A stretch of DNA of 64,000 nt, taken from Delftia acidovorans (GTDB taxonomy: Bacteria > Pseudomonadota > Gammaproteobacteria > Burkholderiales > Burkholderiaceae_C). The notes under the pieces are model-generated. The model was not told the DNA's origin and ran no database searches. It saw nothing but the letters and a program-made list of their open reading frames with translations. Positions 54,464 through 63,496 of the stretch are shown piece after piece. The stretch is taken from the NCBI GenBank assembly GCA_031286585.1, contig JAITUC010000019.1, positions 359,028 through 423,027 of the forward strand, in the 5' to 3' direction. The translations under genes were made by a program, and so were the position numbers. The first letter of the stretch is position 1. Each line of letters opens with the position of its first letter.

Positions 54464-56808
54464 TTGGCTTCCGGTTGCGCCATGGCGGCGGCGCGTTCGA
54501 AGTTGGTTTCCAACTGGCGCTTGCCGGGCTGGTACTGCGGCGGCCAGTCCACATCGTGGGCGCCTAGGCGTGCGGCCTCGCGCAGCGTCCAGGCCGCATC
54601 GGCCAGGTGAGGACGCGCCAGCGCGCACAGGTCGGCCCGGCCCGAGGCGATGATGGCGTTGGCATGGTCGGCCTCGAAGATGGCGCCCACGGCAATGGTC
54701 GGTATGCCGGCCTCGTTGCGGACACGGTCGGCAAACGGCGTCTGGTACATGCGGCCGTACACCGGTTTCTGGTCGGGGCTGACCTGGCCTGAGGAGCAAT
54801 CGATCATGTCGGCGCCCGCCGCCTTGAAGCGGCGGGCGATCTCCACCGCATCGTCGGGCGTGATGCCGCCTTCCACCCAGTCATGGGCCGAGATGCGCAC
54901 CGACATGGGCCTGTCCTGCGGCCAGGCTGCGCGCACCGCCTCGAACACCTCCAGCGGAAAGCGCAGGCGGTTGTCCAGGCTGCCGCCATATTCGTCATCG
55001 CGCCGATTGGTCAGCGGCGAGATGAAGCTGGACAGCAGATAGCCGTGGGCGCAGTGCAGCTCCAGCCAGTCAAAGCCCGCTGCCGCGGCGCGCCGCGTGG
55101 CGGCCACGAAGTCCTCGCGCACGCGGTCCATGTCGGCGTGGGTCATGGCGGCGGGCACTTGCGAGAGGCCCTCGATATAGGGCAGGGCCGATGCCGACAG
55201 CAGCGGCCAGTTGCCCTGCTCCAGCGGATGGTCGATCTTTTGCCAGCCCAGCTGGGTCGATCCCTTGCGCCCCGCATGCCCCAGTTGCACGCCGATGTGC
55301 GCACTGCCCTGCGCGTGCACGAAATCGACAATGCGCCCAAAGGCCTGCGCCTGCGCGTCGTTCCACAGCCCGGGGCAGCCGGGCGTGATGCGCGCGTCGG
55401 GCGAGGTGCAGGTCATCTCCACCATCACCAGGCCGGCTCCGCCCATGGCGCGCGCGCCCAGGTGCACCAGGTGGAAGTCGCCAGGCACGCCGTCGGTGCA
55501 GGAATACATGGCCATGGGCGAGACCACGATGCGGTTCTTCAGCCGCAGGCCGCGCGCCTGGTAGGGCGTGAGCATGGGCATGGGCGGGCGGCGGCCTTCG
55601 GGCACGGTCTCGCCCGCATGCTCGGCAATCCAGCGCTCGAAGCCCTGCAGCCAGGCGGCATCGCGCAGGCGCAGGTTCTCGTGCGAGATGCGCTGCGAGC
55701 GCGTCAGCAGCGAATAGGCGAACTGCTCCGGCTCCAGGCCCGCATAGCGCTGCACGTTCTCGAACCATTCCGTGGAATTGCGCGCCGCGTTCTGGATCTT
55801 GAGCACTTCCACGCTGCGCACCTCCTCGTAGTGGCGCAGGCCGGCCTCGATGCCTCCCGCAGACCGCAGGCTGCGCGCCAGCTCGATGGCATCCTCCAGC
55901 GCCAGCTTGGTGCCCGAGCCAATCGAGAAATGCGCCGTGTGCGCCGCATCGCCCATCAGCACCACGGGCACGCTGCGCGGGCCGCGCGGCGTGTCCAGCG
56001 CATTCCAGTGCACCCAGGTATTGCAGATCACGCGCGGAAAGCGGATCCAGATGGCCGAGCCGCGCAGGTGCGTGGCATTGCTGACCAGGGCATGGCCGTC
56101 CAGCCAGGGGGCAAACAGCTTCTCGCAATAGGCAATGCCCTCCTCCTGGCCCATCTGCCCTATGCCGGCGGCCTGCCAGGTTTCCTCGGGCGTCTCCACG
56201 ATGAAGGTGGACATGCCGTCCTCGTAGCGGTAGGCATGGGCCTGGAACCAGCCGTGCTCGGTCTGCACGAAGGCGAAGGTGAAGGCATCGAACACCTTGG
56301 TCGTGCCCAGCCACACGAAGCGGCAGCGGCGCTGATCGATATCGGGCCGAAAGGTATCGGCATAGCGCGTGCGCACCTGGCTGTTGATGCCGTCCGAGGC
56401 GATGACCAGGTCGGCGTCGTACTCGCGCGCCATCGCCTGGTCGTCCTGCACGAAGTTCTCGAACACCAGCTTCACGCCCACGTCCTCGCAGCGCGCCTGC
56501 AGGATGTTGAGCAGCTTCTTGCGGCCTATGCCGATGAAACCATGGCCGCTGCTGCGCAGGCTGCGGCCCTTGAAGTGGATGTCGATATCGTCCCAGTGGT
56601 TGAAAGCGTCGCCAATGGTGCGGGCCGACACTGGATCGGCCTCGCGCAGGTTGTCCATGGTGGCGTCCGAGAACACCACGCCCCAGCCAAAGGTGTCGTA
56701 GGGCCGGTTGCGCTCCACCACCGTGACCTCGTTGGCGGGGTCCTGCAGCTTCATCAGCAGGCCGAAGTACAGGCCGGCGGGACCACCGCCGATGCAAACG
56801 ATCTTCAT
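54460..56808 (-). CDS. Fused flavin monooxygenase / old-yellow-enzyme reductase (2-aminobenzoyl-CoA monooxygenase/reductase type)
   Basis: A 782-residue two-domain flavoenzyme. Residues 1-~395 are an FAD monooxygenase ([18 protein letters not shown] at the N-terminus, the second FAD motif [25 protein letters not shown]). Residues ~405-782 are an old-yellow-enzyme-like FMN reductase ([24 protein letters not shown], then [22 protein letters not shown] and [13 protein letters not shown]). This fusion is known from 2-aminobenzoyl-CoA monooxygenase/reductase and from salicylyl-CoA 5-hydroxylase annotation; it hydroxylates and then reduces the CoA-activated ring. First gene of the seven-gene operon. 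Confidence 0.92.
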   Translation of the reverse strand: MKIVCIGGGPAGLYFGLLMKLQDPANEVTVVERNRPYDTFGWGVVFSDATMDNLREADPVSARTIGDAFNHWDDIDIHFKGRSLRSSGHGFIGIGRKKLLNILQARCEDVGVKLVFENFVQDDQAMAREYDADLVIASDGINSQVRTRYADTFRPDIDQRRCRFVWLGTTKVFDAFTFAFVQTEHGWFQAHAYRYEDGMSTFIVETPEETWQAAGIGQMGQEEGIAYCEKLFAPWLDGHALVSNATHLRGSAIWIRFPRVICNTWVHWNALDTPRGPRSVPVVLMGDAAHTAHFSIGSGTKLALEDAIELARSLRSAGGIEAGLRHYEEVRSVEVLKIQNAARNSTEWFENVQRYAGLEPEQFAYSLLTRSQRISHENLRLRDAAWLQGFERWIAEHAGETVPEGRRPPMPMLTPYQARGLRLKNRIVVSPMAMYSCTDGVPGDFHLVHLGARAMGGAGLVMVEMTCTSPDARITPGCPGLWNDAQAQAFGRIVDFVHAQGSAHIGVQLGHAGRKGSTQLGWQKIDHPLEQGNWPLLSASALPYIEGLSQVPAAMTHADMDRVREDFVAATRRAAAAGFDWLELHCAHGYLLSSFISPLTNRRDDEYGGSLDNRLRFPLEVFEAVRAAWPQDRPMSVRISAHDWVEGGITPDDAVEIARRFKAAGADMIDCSSGQVSPDQKPVYGRMYQTPFADRVRNEAGIPTIAVGAIFEADHANAIIASGRADLCALARPHLADAAWTLREAARLGAHDVDWPPQYQPGKRQLETNFERAAAMAQPEAK

Positions 56809-56879
56809 ACCGCAAACCCTTTTCTCGCAGGGCGACGGCACAGGACGCCCCAGGTTCAGAATCCAGGCCCAAGAACTTT

Positions 56880-56900
56880 AAGCCTGAATAGTTTAGGTTT
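56880..56900. promoter_or_regulatory. Operator candidate before the aryl-CoA operon
   Basis: AAGCCTGAA-TAG-TTTAGGTTT: the 9-base arms pair at 7 of 9 positions (AA-CCT-AA against TT-AGG-TT). It lies 72 bases before the monooxygenase/reductase ATG in the AT-rich promoter region. The size suits a MarR- or TetR-type dimer. Confidence 0.45.
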
Positions 56901-56995
56901 GAAATATATAGACGAAACGCCGGCACGAACCTAGGGAGAACACGCATGAGCCCCTCGACAGCCGCTACGATGCCGGATCGCCAGGAGGATCTCCC

Positions 56996-57250
56996 TTGGA
57001 AAAATACCGGTTCAATGTCTTCGGCCGCATCATCGCCATCGAACGCGCGCAGGGCCAGTGGCGCTGCTTCAACGTCGGCGCCGACGGCAAGCGCGCCCCC
57101 GCCCTGCTGGCCATTCCCTGCGATGTCACCCACGCCGAACTGGCTCAGTACCTCTACGACATCTACCACGAGAGCGCGGCCGCATCGGACCAGGACATCT
57201 TCGAGATCACCCCCGGCGCCACCATCCCATCACCCAGGAGTCCCTCTTGA
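56996..57250 (+). CDS. Small conserved protein, unknown function
   Basis: An 84-residue protein with a TTG start at 56996, backed by AGGAGG at 56983-56988; there is no ATG in frame nearby. Sequence: EKYRFNVFGRIIAIERAQG, then RCFNVGADGKRAPALLAIPCDV and ELAQYLYDIYHESA. I recall similar proteins filed as DUF7661, unverified. Its stop overlaps the TTG start of the next gene (TTGA), so the two are coupled. Function unknown; the pair borders the Rhs region. Confidence 0.7.
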   Translation: MEKYRFNVFGRIIAIERAQGQWRCFNVGADGKRAPALLAIPCDVTHAELAQYLYDIYHESAAASDQDIFEITPGATIPSPRSPS

Positions 57251-57993
57251 CCCAGCAAACCGAAGTCCGCGAACTGAAGCCGGGCCTCACCCCCTTCCCC
57301 GACGCCGCCGACATCTTCGTGGCCGACCAGCCCTGGCTGGCAGAGCACCTGCTGCCGCTGATCTCCATCGACCTGGGCCTGGTGCGCCCCGAACTGGCCG
57401 GCACCGTGGTCCACATGCTGTGCCCCGTCGAGCCCTTCGAGGGCTGCATAGGCGATGAGACAGAAGCGCACCACAACGCCTTCACCGCCCCCAACTGGTT
57501 TGCGCTGGAGCTGACGCCCGACAACCGCTATCGCTTCCTGGGCAACGAAGGCTTCTTCCAGCGCGCGCCGCAGCATGGCGGCCAGTTCACCAAGGATGCC
57601 TTCGCCTGCGAGCACACCGACGAAATGCTGGCCAGCCACGAAAAGGCACGCGCCTACTACGCCGAGCACGGCCGCCTGGCCAGCTACTCGCGCTACGGCA
57701 AGGGCGAGCCCATGGAGCAGGACTACCTGGACAGCCTGGGCGGCGGCATCTGGTACGGCAACTGGACCAGCCACCCGCCCATTCCCCCGGCCTTCCAGCT
57801 GGACGAAGCGGAGAACGCCGGCATGGGCGATGAACTGGAAGACGACGGCATCCGCATCACCCGCGACGGCAAGCCCTTCTTCCACGTGGCCAACGTGGCC
57901 GGCTACAACTGGTGCGCCACGGGCGCCGACAGCATCCTGCTGTTCTACGAGCCGGAAAGCCGCACGGTGCTGTTCACGTTCGACTGGACCTGA
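57247..57993 (+). CDS. Conserved protein of unknown function, coupled to the small gene before it
   Basis: A 248-residue soluble protein starting with TTG at 57247, with AGGAG 8 bases before. No signal peptide, membrane segment or known motif. Trp, Tyr, Glu and His rich (FEGCIGDETEAHHNAF, GNWTSHPPIPPAF) and ending NWCATGADSILLFYEPESRTVLFTFDWT. A degenerate copy of this last segment lies about 480 bases downstream (58470-58538), which shows that a second copy of the gene once existed. Possibly an immunity or effector-associated protein given the neighbouring Rhs modules; not recognised. Confidence 0.72.
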   Translation: MTQQTEVRELKPGLTPFPDAADIFVADQPWLAEHLLPLISIDLGLVRPELAGTVVHMLCPVEPFEGCIGDETEAHHNAFTAPNWFALELTPDNRYRFLGNEGFFQRAPQHGGQFTKDAFACEHTDEMLASHEKARAYYAEHGRLASYSRYGKGEPMEQDYLDSLGGGIWYGNWTSHPPIPPAFQLDEAENAGMGDELEDDGIRITRDGKPFFHVANVAGYNWCATGADSILLFYEPESRTVLFTFDWT

Positions 57994-58012
57994 GCCGCCC
58001 GAGCAGCGCCGC

Positions 58013-58414
58013 TCAGACGCGGCCCTGCTCGGGCGTGACGATCAGGTGCGCCAGCAGCGGCCGGATGCGATCGTCCTGGTAGTAGCCGCCGTATTCCGTG
58101 TAGCGCAGAAAGGCGGCATTGCAATGGCGGCAGTGCCAGAGCGTGCAGCGGTTGTACGGGTGCCAGCCCAGGGCGATGGGGGCATCCGGCGACCACTGGT
58201 TCGTGCCCTCTGGGTGATATTCATCGAGCATTTCCCGTGTCTCCGGCGTGCCCAACGCACCAACCTGCTGCAGATGCGAAGTCTTGTCCGCCCCCGACAA
58301 GGACTCCCAGCCCGGCCTCCACAGCACCGCGCAGTCCGTGCATCGCTGCTGCTCGGCCGCCGCTGCGGCGAAGGCTCTCAATTCGGGTTCGGGAAGGGGG
58401 GTTGAAGTTGTCAT
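58013..58414 (-). CDS. Small Cys-rich protein, possible zinc ribbon
   Basis: A 133-residue protein with two Cys pairs, CTDC (about residue 26) and CRHC (about 97), far apart but able to form one zinc site, plus WHPYNRCTLWHCRHCNAAFLRYTEYGGYYQDDRIRPLL. The ATG at 58414 follows no strong ribosome binding site. Not recognised. It converges with the 57247 gene with 19 bases between stops. Confidence 0.6.
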   Translation of the reverse strand: MTTSTPLPEPELRAFAAAAAEQQRCTDCAVLWRPGWESLSGADKTSHLQQVGALGTPETREMLDEYHPEGTNQWSPDAPIALGWHPYNRCTLWHCRHCNAAFLRYTEYGGYYQDDRIRPLLAHLIVTPEQGRV

Positions 58415-58469
58415 GGAACGGTGCCTTGGTTTCCATGGATTGTCCGGCAGGTTTGGGGGCGGGCTACCA

Positions 58470-58538
58470 GTGGAAAACATCTTGTTGTTCCACGAACCTG
58501 GCAACGCTACGGTACTCTTCACCACCGACTGGACATCA
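58470..58538 (+). pseudogene. Degenerate C-terminal copy of the 57247 gene
   Basis: The frame reads VENILLFHEPGNATVLFTTDW(TS), matching the C-terminus of the 57247-57993 product (DSILLFYEPESRTVLFTFDWT) at about three quarters of positions. No matching sequence precedes it in frame, and it has lost the stop codon. The intergenic remainder up to 58702 holds nothing recognisable. Confidence 0.7.
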
Positions 58539-58702
58539 CGATCAGCCATGGTCTTGCCCCGGCCAGTCGGCTGGCGGGCATGCCCGTTTCAATCCAGCGG
58601 CTCGGGGCAGCCAGCGGCGTTACTCCCCTCCAGACAATCGAACGCCCTTTCGGCACAGGCCACTACTCTCGTCCATTCGGCAACTTGCATATAGAAGCCG
58701 TC

Positions 58703-58993
58703 TCACATGTCCGAGCCGTACGCCTCAAAGACGGCATTGATGGCATCCACCAACTGCCCCATCAGTGCTGCCTCCTGCCCATCGAGAAGAATTTCACCGA
58801 TCGCCATACGAGCATCACCGCCAATATCCGTATCGTCAAAAATGAAATGTATGGCCAAATCAAGATGGTCGTATTGAACGTCTGCAGGAAAATCCTGATT
58901 CACCCAGGCTTTCATTTGATACTTCAAATCCTTGAGTTCCCTCAGATATCCGAGCAATTCCATCCTCATTTCAGGATATTTCAAGCGATGCAT
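58703..58993 (-). CDS. SCO4402-like small protein, candidate orphan immunity protein
   Basis: A 96-residue acidic protein: KYPEMRMELLGYLRELKDLKYQMKAWV, then YDHLDLAIHFIFDDTDIGGDARMAIGEIL. This pattern (P-x-MR, YQ-x-W, FDD, IG-x-IL) resembles the SCO4402 family, which includes proteins found among polymorphic toxin immunity genes. No toxin tip lies directly upstream, so it is an orphan here. Confidence 0.6.
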   Translation of the reverse strand: MHRLKYPEMRMELLGYLRELKDLKYQMKAWVNQDFPADVQYDHLDLAIHFIFDDTDIGGDARMAIGEILLDGQEAALMGQLVDAINAVFEAYGSDM

Positions 58994-59119
58994 CTCAATA
59001 TCTTCCTATCCTGTTGCCCGCCGATTGTGAGTGGCCCTAGAGCGTGTTATGCACTTTATAAAATCCAGAAGATTTTATCTTCTTTATTAACTAGATTAAT
59101 AATTAAATTAACGACAGCA

Positions 59120-59545
59120 TTAAGACGAAAGAAACTTATAATACCCCGTTGGCAGCACCTTCACGATCTCTCCTGTAGATTCCAAATAAATCAAGGCAGA
59201 TTTAATCGCATCGTCTGCATCTTGGTTTTTGAAATTAAATTTAATCGATTCAAAATAGAAAAATAATCTATTTGCGCTAAAAAAATCTGCATTTGACAGG
59301 AAATAATCATTTATATCAATAATCGTACCTTCATGAGAAAATTCATAACCACACCCATGCTTTTTAAATTCCCATTTATTCATTTCTTCATCAAAAATAA
59401 AGCCGCTACGAGGAAGAAATTCTATATTTGATAGCTTGACAATATCACTATAGGTTCTCATGAAAGAAATATGTAGAATCTCCTGTTTTTCTACATATTT
59501 TTTAATACCAAAAGCAATATTTTTGATGAGAGAATAATCTACCAT
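59120..59545 (-). CDS. Candidate immunity protein of Rhs module 1
   Basis: A 141-residue, AT-rich gene whose ATG is 2 bases after the end of the toxin remnant of module 1. Sequence MVDYSLIKNIAFGIKKYVEKQE, WEFKKHGCGYEFSHEGTIIDINDYF, ending in a helical region. The HG-x-GYEF pattern recalls the DUF6896 type, from memory. No signal peptide, so it should act in the cytoplasm. Position and base composition support immunity; there is no direct evidence. Confidence 0.65.
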   Translation of the reverse strand: MVDYSLIKNIAFGIKKYVEKQEILHISFMRTYSDIVKLSNIEFLPRSGFIFDEEMNKWEFKKHGCGYEFSHEGTIIDINDYFLSNADFFSANRLFFYFESIKFNFKNQDADDAIKSALIYLESTGEIVKVLPTGYYKFLSS

Positions 59546-59547
59546 AA

Positions 59548-59963
59548 TCAATACCTTGTTCTATTTGAACGAGCAGCGTCTTGAGCCTGTTCCCATCTTA
59601 TCTTTGCGATATCGGGAGGAACATCAAGCACTCTAACAGGCACTTCGTCAAGTCCAACTTTCGCATCTATTCCCAATTTGAGTCTCTTATGTAAATTGAT
59701 AGATTGATTCCGCCACTCAATCCCATCGGATCTTGATTAATATAGGCCCCACCACCGGATCGTAATAACGATGCCACTTGTAATACAGCCCCGTTTCCCT
59801 GTCATGGTGCTGCACCGGCAGCCGCATCGCCTGGTGGATGCCTTGCGGGTTGTATTCCTGCAGCACATTGCCCCAGGGTTCCAGCTTTGCGGTCCAGGTC
59901 ACCTGGCCGGTCTGGTCCGTCAGCGCCATTGGCGTGCTCAGGTGGTCGCAGTGGTAGTGCTGG
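59548..59963 (-). pseudogene. rhs: Rhs module 1: core tip and broken toxin remnant
   Basis: The Rhs core tip (STPMALTDQTGQVTWTAKLEPWG to YYDPVVG) runs to about 59740, where the frame is lost: VVG is followed by PILIKIRWD and a stop, while AYINQDPMGLSGGIN continues in the next frame and stops at NWE. A third frame then gives HKRLKLGIDAKVGLDEVPVRV and AKIRWEQAQDAARSNRTRY up to the stop at 59548. Frame shifts and a probable deletion have destroyed the toxin. Confidence 0.75.
59724..59963. repeat. Rhs core-tip repeat, copy 1
   Basis: About 240 bases encoding the last ~75 residues of the Rhs core (DHLxTPMALTDQTGQ to DPVVG). More diverged than copies 2-4: Tyr-Lys-Trp-His replaces Tyr-Asn-Arg-His after GLYY. 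Confidence 0.85.
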
Positions 59964-60149
59964 ATAGCAATGCACTATTACTACTATTGTGTCTGTGCGT
60001 CACTAGGCATGCGCTTGGTGCTTTCGGTCTATTAGCTCCGGACGGGTGTGCTGGGTGTCCCATATTTTCCGAGCTTATGCCATATTTCAGCTTATGTATT
60101 TTGCGGGCAATTTCTATAAAAATACAGTCTATCAAACTTAATGAAATTG

Positions 60150-60524
60150 TTATTTTTTATTTGAGTGATTTTTTTCAAAAAATAATTTATTTATCTCAAC
60201 ATTATCTTTCCATTTCTTTGCTAGCGAATTTGCTTTCCTTTTGTTTCCGTTGTCATAAAAATGCTTCACATAGTTGAATTGCGCTAGTTCATGACCTAAC
60301 GAGGCAGATTTTTCCAGCCAACGCATGGATTCCTCTTCATTGTATTCAGAGAGTGTATAGTATTCGTAAAGCCTATAAGAAGCCTTGGCATCAGTTTCGG
60401 CCTTCCTTTTAAGGTCAAATATATCATTTGAATTTAAATGATATATTGATCCGGATGATTGATCTGAATTGGCAATATTGGTCATTGTTACAAGCATGAA
60501 TAATATAAAGATGTACCGCATCAT
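60150..60524 (-). CDS. Candidate immunity protein of Rhs module 2, secreted, Sel1-like
   Basis: A 124-residue protein with an N-terminal signal peptide (MMRYIFILFMLVTMTNIANS) and Sel1-like helical repeats (SYRLYEYYTLSEYNEEESMRWLEKSASLGHELAQFNYVKHFYDNG). Its ATG overlaps the toxin stop as ATGA, a typical toxin-immunity arrangement. Export to the periplasm suggests that the toxin acts there or passes through it. Confidence 0.72.
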   Translation of the reverse strand: MMRYIFILFMLVTMTNIANSDQSSGSIYHLNSNDIFDLKRKAETDAKASYRLYEYYTLSEYNEEESMRWLEKSASLGHELAQFNYVKHFYDNGNKRKANSLAKKWKDNVEINKLFFEKNHSNKK

Positions 60525-61345
60525 TTCCCCTTTGGCGAAGGGTTGAAATCTATCATCTTTCCAGGGGCAGTCTTATCTTGAGCTCCTGCCGATGTCATTC
60601 CCATCGGCGTAGTGCTTCCAACACTGGAATACCACATATATTGATCAGGGGCAGTTACTTTTGCTCCCAATTCGTTTGCTAGTTTTTTCGCATATGGGTC
60701 ATTTCCTTTTCCAGTATTACAAGAAAGTAATTCCACAGGCGTTCCACTTTTATAGTTTGGATCGCTCTTGATTTTCTTCGCCAAATCTGAGGGGGACAGA
60801 ATTTTTCCCTTGTCATCAACGATCAAGCTAGGGTTGCCATGTGCTCCTACTTGATAAACCCCTGACTTAGGTGGAACCTTGTTTGCAAAATCTCGAATAT
60901 TTTCAGACTCCGGAAAGAGATTTAAATCGACCAGTCCCCATGGATCTATGCCAATATTTTGGTTGTTTGGGTAATTGTAATAATTAACACCTCCCATCAA
61001 CCCAATAGGATCCTAATTGATATAACTCCCCACCACCGGATCGTAATACCGATGCCGGTTGTAATACAGCCCCGTCTCCCGGTCATGGTGCTGCCCCGGC
61101 AGCCGGATCGCCTGGTGGATGCCTTGCGGGTTGTATTCCTGCAGCACATTGCCCCAGGGGTCCAGCTTTGCGGCCCAGGCCACTTGGCCGGTCTGGTCCG
61201 TCAGGGCCATGGGCGTGCCCAGATGGTCGCAGTTGTAATGATGGATGGCTACGGAGCCCTGTTGCGCTCGCTCCTGCTTTTGCAGTTACTTGCGCATCTC
61301 CTGCAGCATTTTTATGGTGTGCTCGTCGTGGATACCCAACATGAC
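60521..61345 (-). pseudogene. rhs: Rhs module 2: core tip with nonsense codons and protease-like toxin
   Basis: The core tip is followed in the same frame by a toxin tip of about 160 residues, but TAG at 61013-61015 (SYIN-stop-DPIG; Gln in other copies) and TAA at 61286-61288 interrupt it. The toxin reads DPWGLVDLNLFPESE, GVYQVGAHGNPSLIVDD, LSPSDLAKKIKSDPNYKSG, PVELLSCNTGKGNDPYAKKLA. A His in GAHG and a Cys in LLSCNTG, each after a hydrophobic strand, recall the catalytic pair of clan CD (caspase-like) cysteine proteases. The toxin itself is intact from 61012 to 60521 but lacks a start. Confidence 0.78.
61002..61246. repeat. Rhs core-tip repeat, copy 2
   Basis: About 245 bases, nearly identical to copy 3 and 4. 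It encodes YNCDHLGTPMALTDQTGQ through RYYDPVVGSYIN. Confidence 0.88.
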
Positions 61346-61418
61346 CAAGCGATCTGCGCGCGTTTTGGACCCATCTTGTTATAACCCATGGGGCTGAACA
61401 ATCCACGCATATCGAGAC

Positions 61419-61880
61419 TCACTGTGACTGGTGATCTTTATTTTCAACAATCTCTTTACTTATTAGAAAATCACCGTATGGCCATACGGTTATGGTGGTC
61501 GTTCTAATAAAATTTTTATTTCCGTCAGATCTTGAGTGTTTTGATAATTTGAAATAATGAGTTTCTTCTCCCAATGTATTTGAAATACTTATTGATGCAG
61601 GGAAAGCAGTTGGTTTAATTTTCGATTCTTTTATCCTAAGTTCGACATTTTGACGAATTAGATAACGATGGCTTTGCCATCCCAGTATATCTTTGACACT
61701 CAAATCATAGCCTGGATTTCCCAGTTTATTAAAAATATAAGATAAATTAAATCCCTCTATATCCGATAAATCAATTTTCATTGGTACCATCAAAAAAGTT
61801 AGCAAAGATATTATTTGAAAACCAAGCGTTGCGGCTATTATGTAAATTACTGTCTTCATCATCTTTTTCAATCTTTGCAT
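61419..61880 (-). CDS. Candidate immunity protein of Rhs module 3, membrane anchored
   Basis: Up to 153 residues, with ATG choices at 61880, 61862 or 61859; the first overlaps the toxin end by 13 bases. One membrane helix (VIYIIAATLGFQIISLLTFLMV) and a periplasmic domain (ILGWQSHRYLIRQNVELRI, TLGEETHYFKLSKHSRS). A periplasm-facing immunity protein fits a wall-degrading toxin. Confidence 0.7.
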   Translation of the reverse strand: MQRLKKMMKTVIYIIAATLGFQIISLLTFLMVPMKIDLSDIEGFNLSYIFNKLGNPGYDLSVKDILGWQSHRYLIRQNVELRIKESKIKPTAFPASISISNTLGEETHYFKLSKHSRSDGNKNFIRTTTITVWPYGDFLISKEIVENKDHQSQ

Positions 61881-62693
61881 CTTCTATATATTGGATTGCC
61901 TTTAGGCGATGCCCCATTCCATGGCCAACCTGTTGAATGTGATCCGTCTTCTGAGCCTGCGCCAATGGTTGTACTACTACCTGTCACGACTGCCACATGT
62001 CCAGTAGCGTCCCCATATGGATATGCTACCGCAACAATATCACCAGGCTTTGGAGACGTAACAATTTCGAATCCGGGAATCGCTTTTTGTGGATTTGCCC
62101 AATCTCCAGCAGTTGCTGGTCCTCTTGGGATAATTCCAAATCTGTAGCGCGAGGGAGATTCGACATCTGCATTTTCTAGCACTTCATGAACAAAGAGATT
62201 ACATTTATTTCTCTTTGTCACAAAGCCATAATTCGAGGCGTATGAATATCTTTCTTGATTTTTTAATTTCTCCGCTGCTTTTAAAACTCTCTCTGCACAC
62301 GTTTTTTACGGGGGCCAAGCCCAAAGGATCCATAGAAATCATGGGATTTATCGCATATATACTTTTGTTAATCCCACCTGCCAACCCAATCGGATCCTGA
62401 TTGACATAACTCCCCACCACCGGATCGTAATACCGATGCCGGTTGTAATACAGCCCCGTCTCCCTGTCATGGTGCTGCCCCGGCAGCCGGATCGCCTGGT
62501 GGATGCCCTGCGGGTTGTACTCCTGCAGCACATTGCCCCAGGGGCCCAGCTTGGCAGCCCAGGCCGCCTGGCCGGTCTGGTCCGTCAGGGCCATGGGTGT
62601 GCCTAAATGGTCAAAGTGGTAGCGATGGAGGCGATGAGCAACTGCTACGCTTTTGCCTGTTCCTGCAGTTGAGCTTGCAAGCATGCCGAGCAC
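61868..62693 (-). pseudogene. rhs: Rhs module 3: core tip and amidase-like toxin separated by a +1 shift
   Basis: The core tip (HFDHLGTPMAL to [22 protein letters not shown], then SMDPLGLAPVKN) reads into a short wrong tail ending CDKEK at 62205. One base fewer in the A run at 62302-62307 would give PVKTCAERVLKAAEKL and continue as KRNKCNLFVHEVLENADV, PKPGDIVAVAYPYGDATGHVAVVTGSST to the stop at 61868. Cys in KCNLFVHEVL and His in GHVAVVTG are the pattern of NlpC/P60-CHAP peptidoglycan amidases. Confidence 0.8.
62389..62630. repeat. Rhs core-tip repeat, copy 3
   Basis: About 240 bases, encoding HFDHLGTPMALTDQTGQ through [14 protein letters not shown]. Upstream of it (to about 62740) a few more codons of core or linker are recognisable, then the sequence is AT-rich. 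Confidence 0.88.
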
Positions 62694-62987
62694 GCGTGCG
62701 GTGTCCTCGGCCTGTTCGTCCAGAGCACGGGCTCAGGATTACTCGCCCATCTGCGTTGGAAGACTTTGAGCGCATCACAATTCTTAGAGAAATTTGCAGT
62801 AAAACTGCCCTAAATATCTTGCAAATACTGAACCAAGCGATTCATACAAATAAAACAGGTTACTCTCCCTAAAATATTTAAGCAAAAATAATCAATGAGA
62901 CAGTTTTTTATTTTTCGATGCCACCAAGGTATATTTTATACCTTCTAAATTTCCGAGGATTTTCATAATTTAGCAAATTATTTCAAA

Positions 62988-63485
62988 CTAATCTTTCTGC
63001 TTTGAATTTCCAGCCTTATCTTGATATTTAACAAATTCCTCCAAAACAAAAACATTATCAGAACTTATTAATACACCAATCTCCATCAAATAACAAGATA
63101 ATTTAGGATAAAGAATAATGCCACATTCATGAGAACTTATATTTCTCTTATGCTTCATGGTTTTTGTCACAATGGATTCTTTTTCTTTATTTCTTCTTAA
63201 GTCAAGAAGGCTTAACGCATTTAATTCACCATCAATTTCTGATTTACATAAGATTGTTGCAAAACCCAGGTCATCATCATAATTCAAATAACTTAATTTG
63301 CAAAAATCTGGAATATAAATTTCATAATCATTAATATTAATGATAGAATGTTCGTGAATATTATTGTTTTTCGATTTATATTCAACCGACTGAATACAGC
63401 CAGATATAATAAATACTGTTGAGAACAATAAAATTACTACATGAAGTATGGTCTTGATTTTTTCGTAGTAAAAATTAATCATCAC
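62988..63485 (-). CDS. Candidate immunity lipoprotein of Rhs module 4
   Basis: A 165-residue protein with a lipoprotein signal (VVILLFSTVFIISGC, lipobox ISGC) and an AT-rich, mostly beta/polar body (HSIININDYEIYIPDFCKL). It starts 11 bases after the toxin stop of module 4. Anchoring in a membrane and facing the periplasm would place it to block an incoming toxin there. Confidence 0.72.
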   Translation of the reverse strand: MMINFYYEKIKTILHVVILLFSTVFIISGCIQSVEYKSKNNNIHEHSIININDYEIYIPDFCKLSYLNYDDDLGFATILCKSEIDGELNALSLLDLRRNKEKESIVTKTMKHKRNISSHECGIILYPKLSCYLMEIGVLISSDNVFVLEEFVKYQDKAGNSKQKD

Positions 63486-63496
63486 GCCAGATTTAT

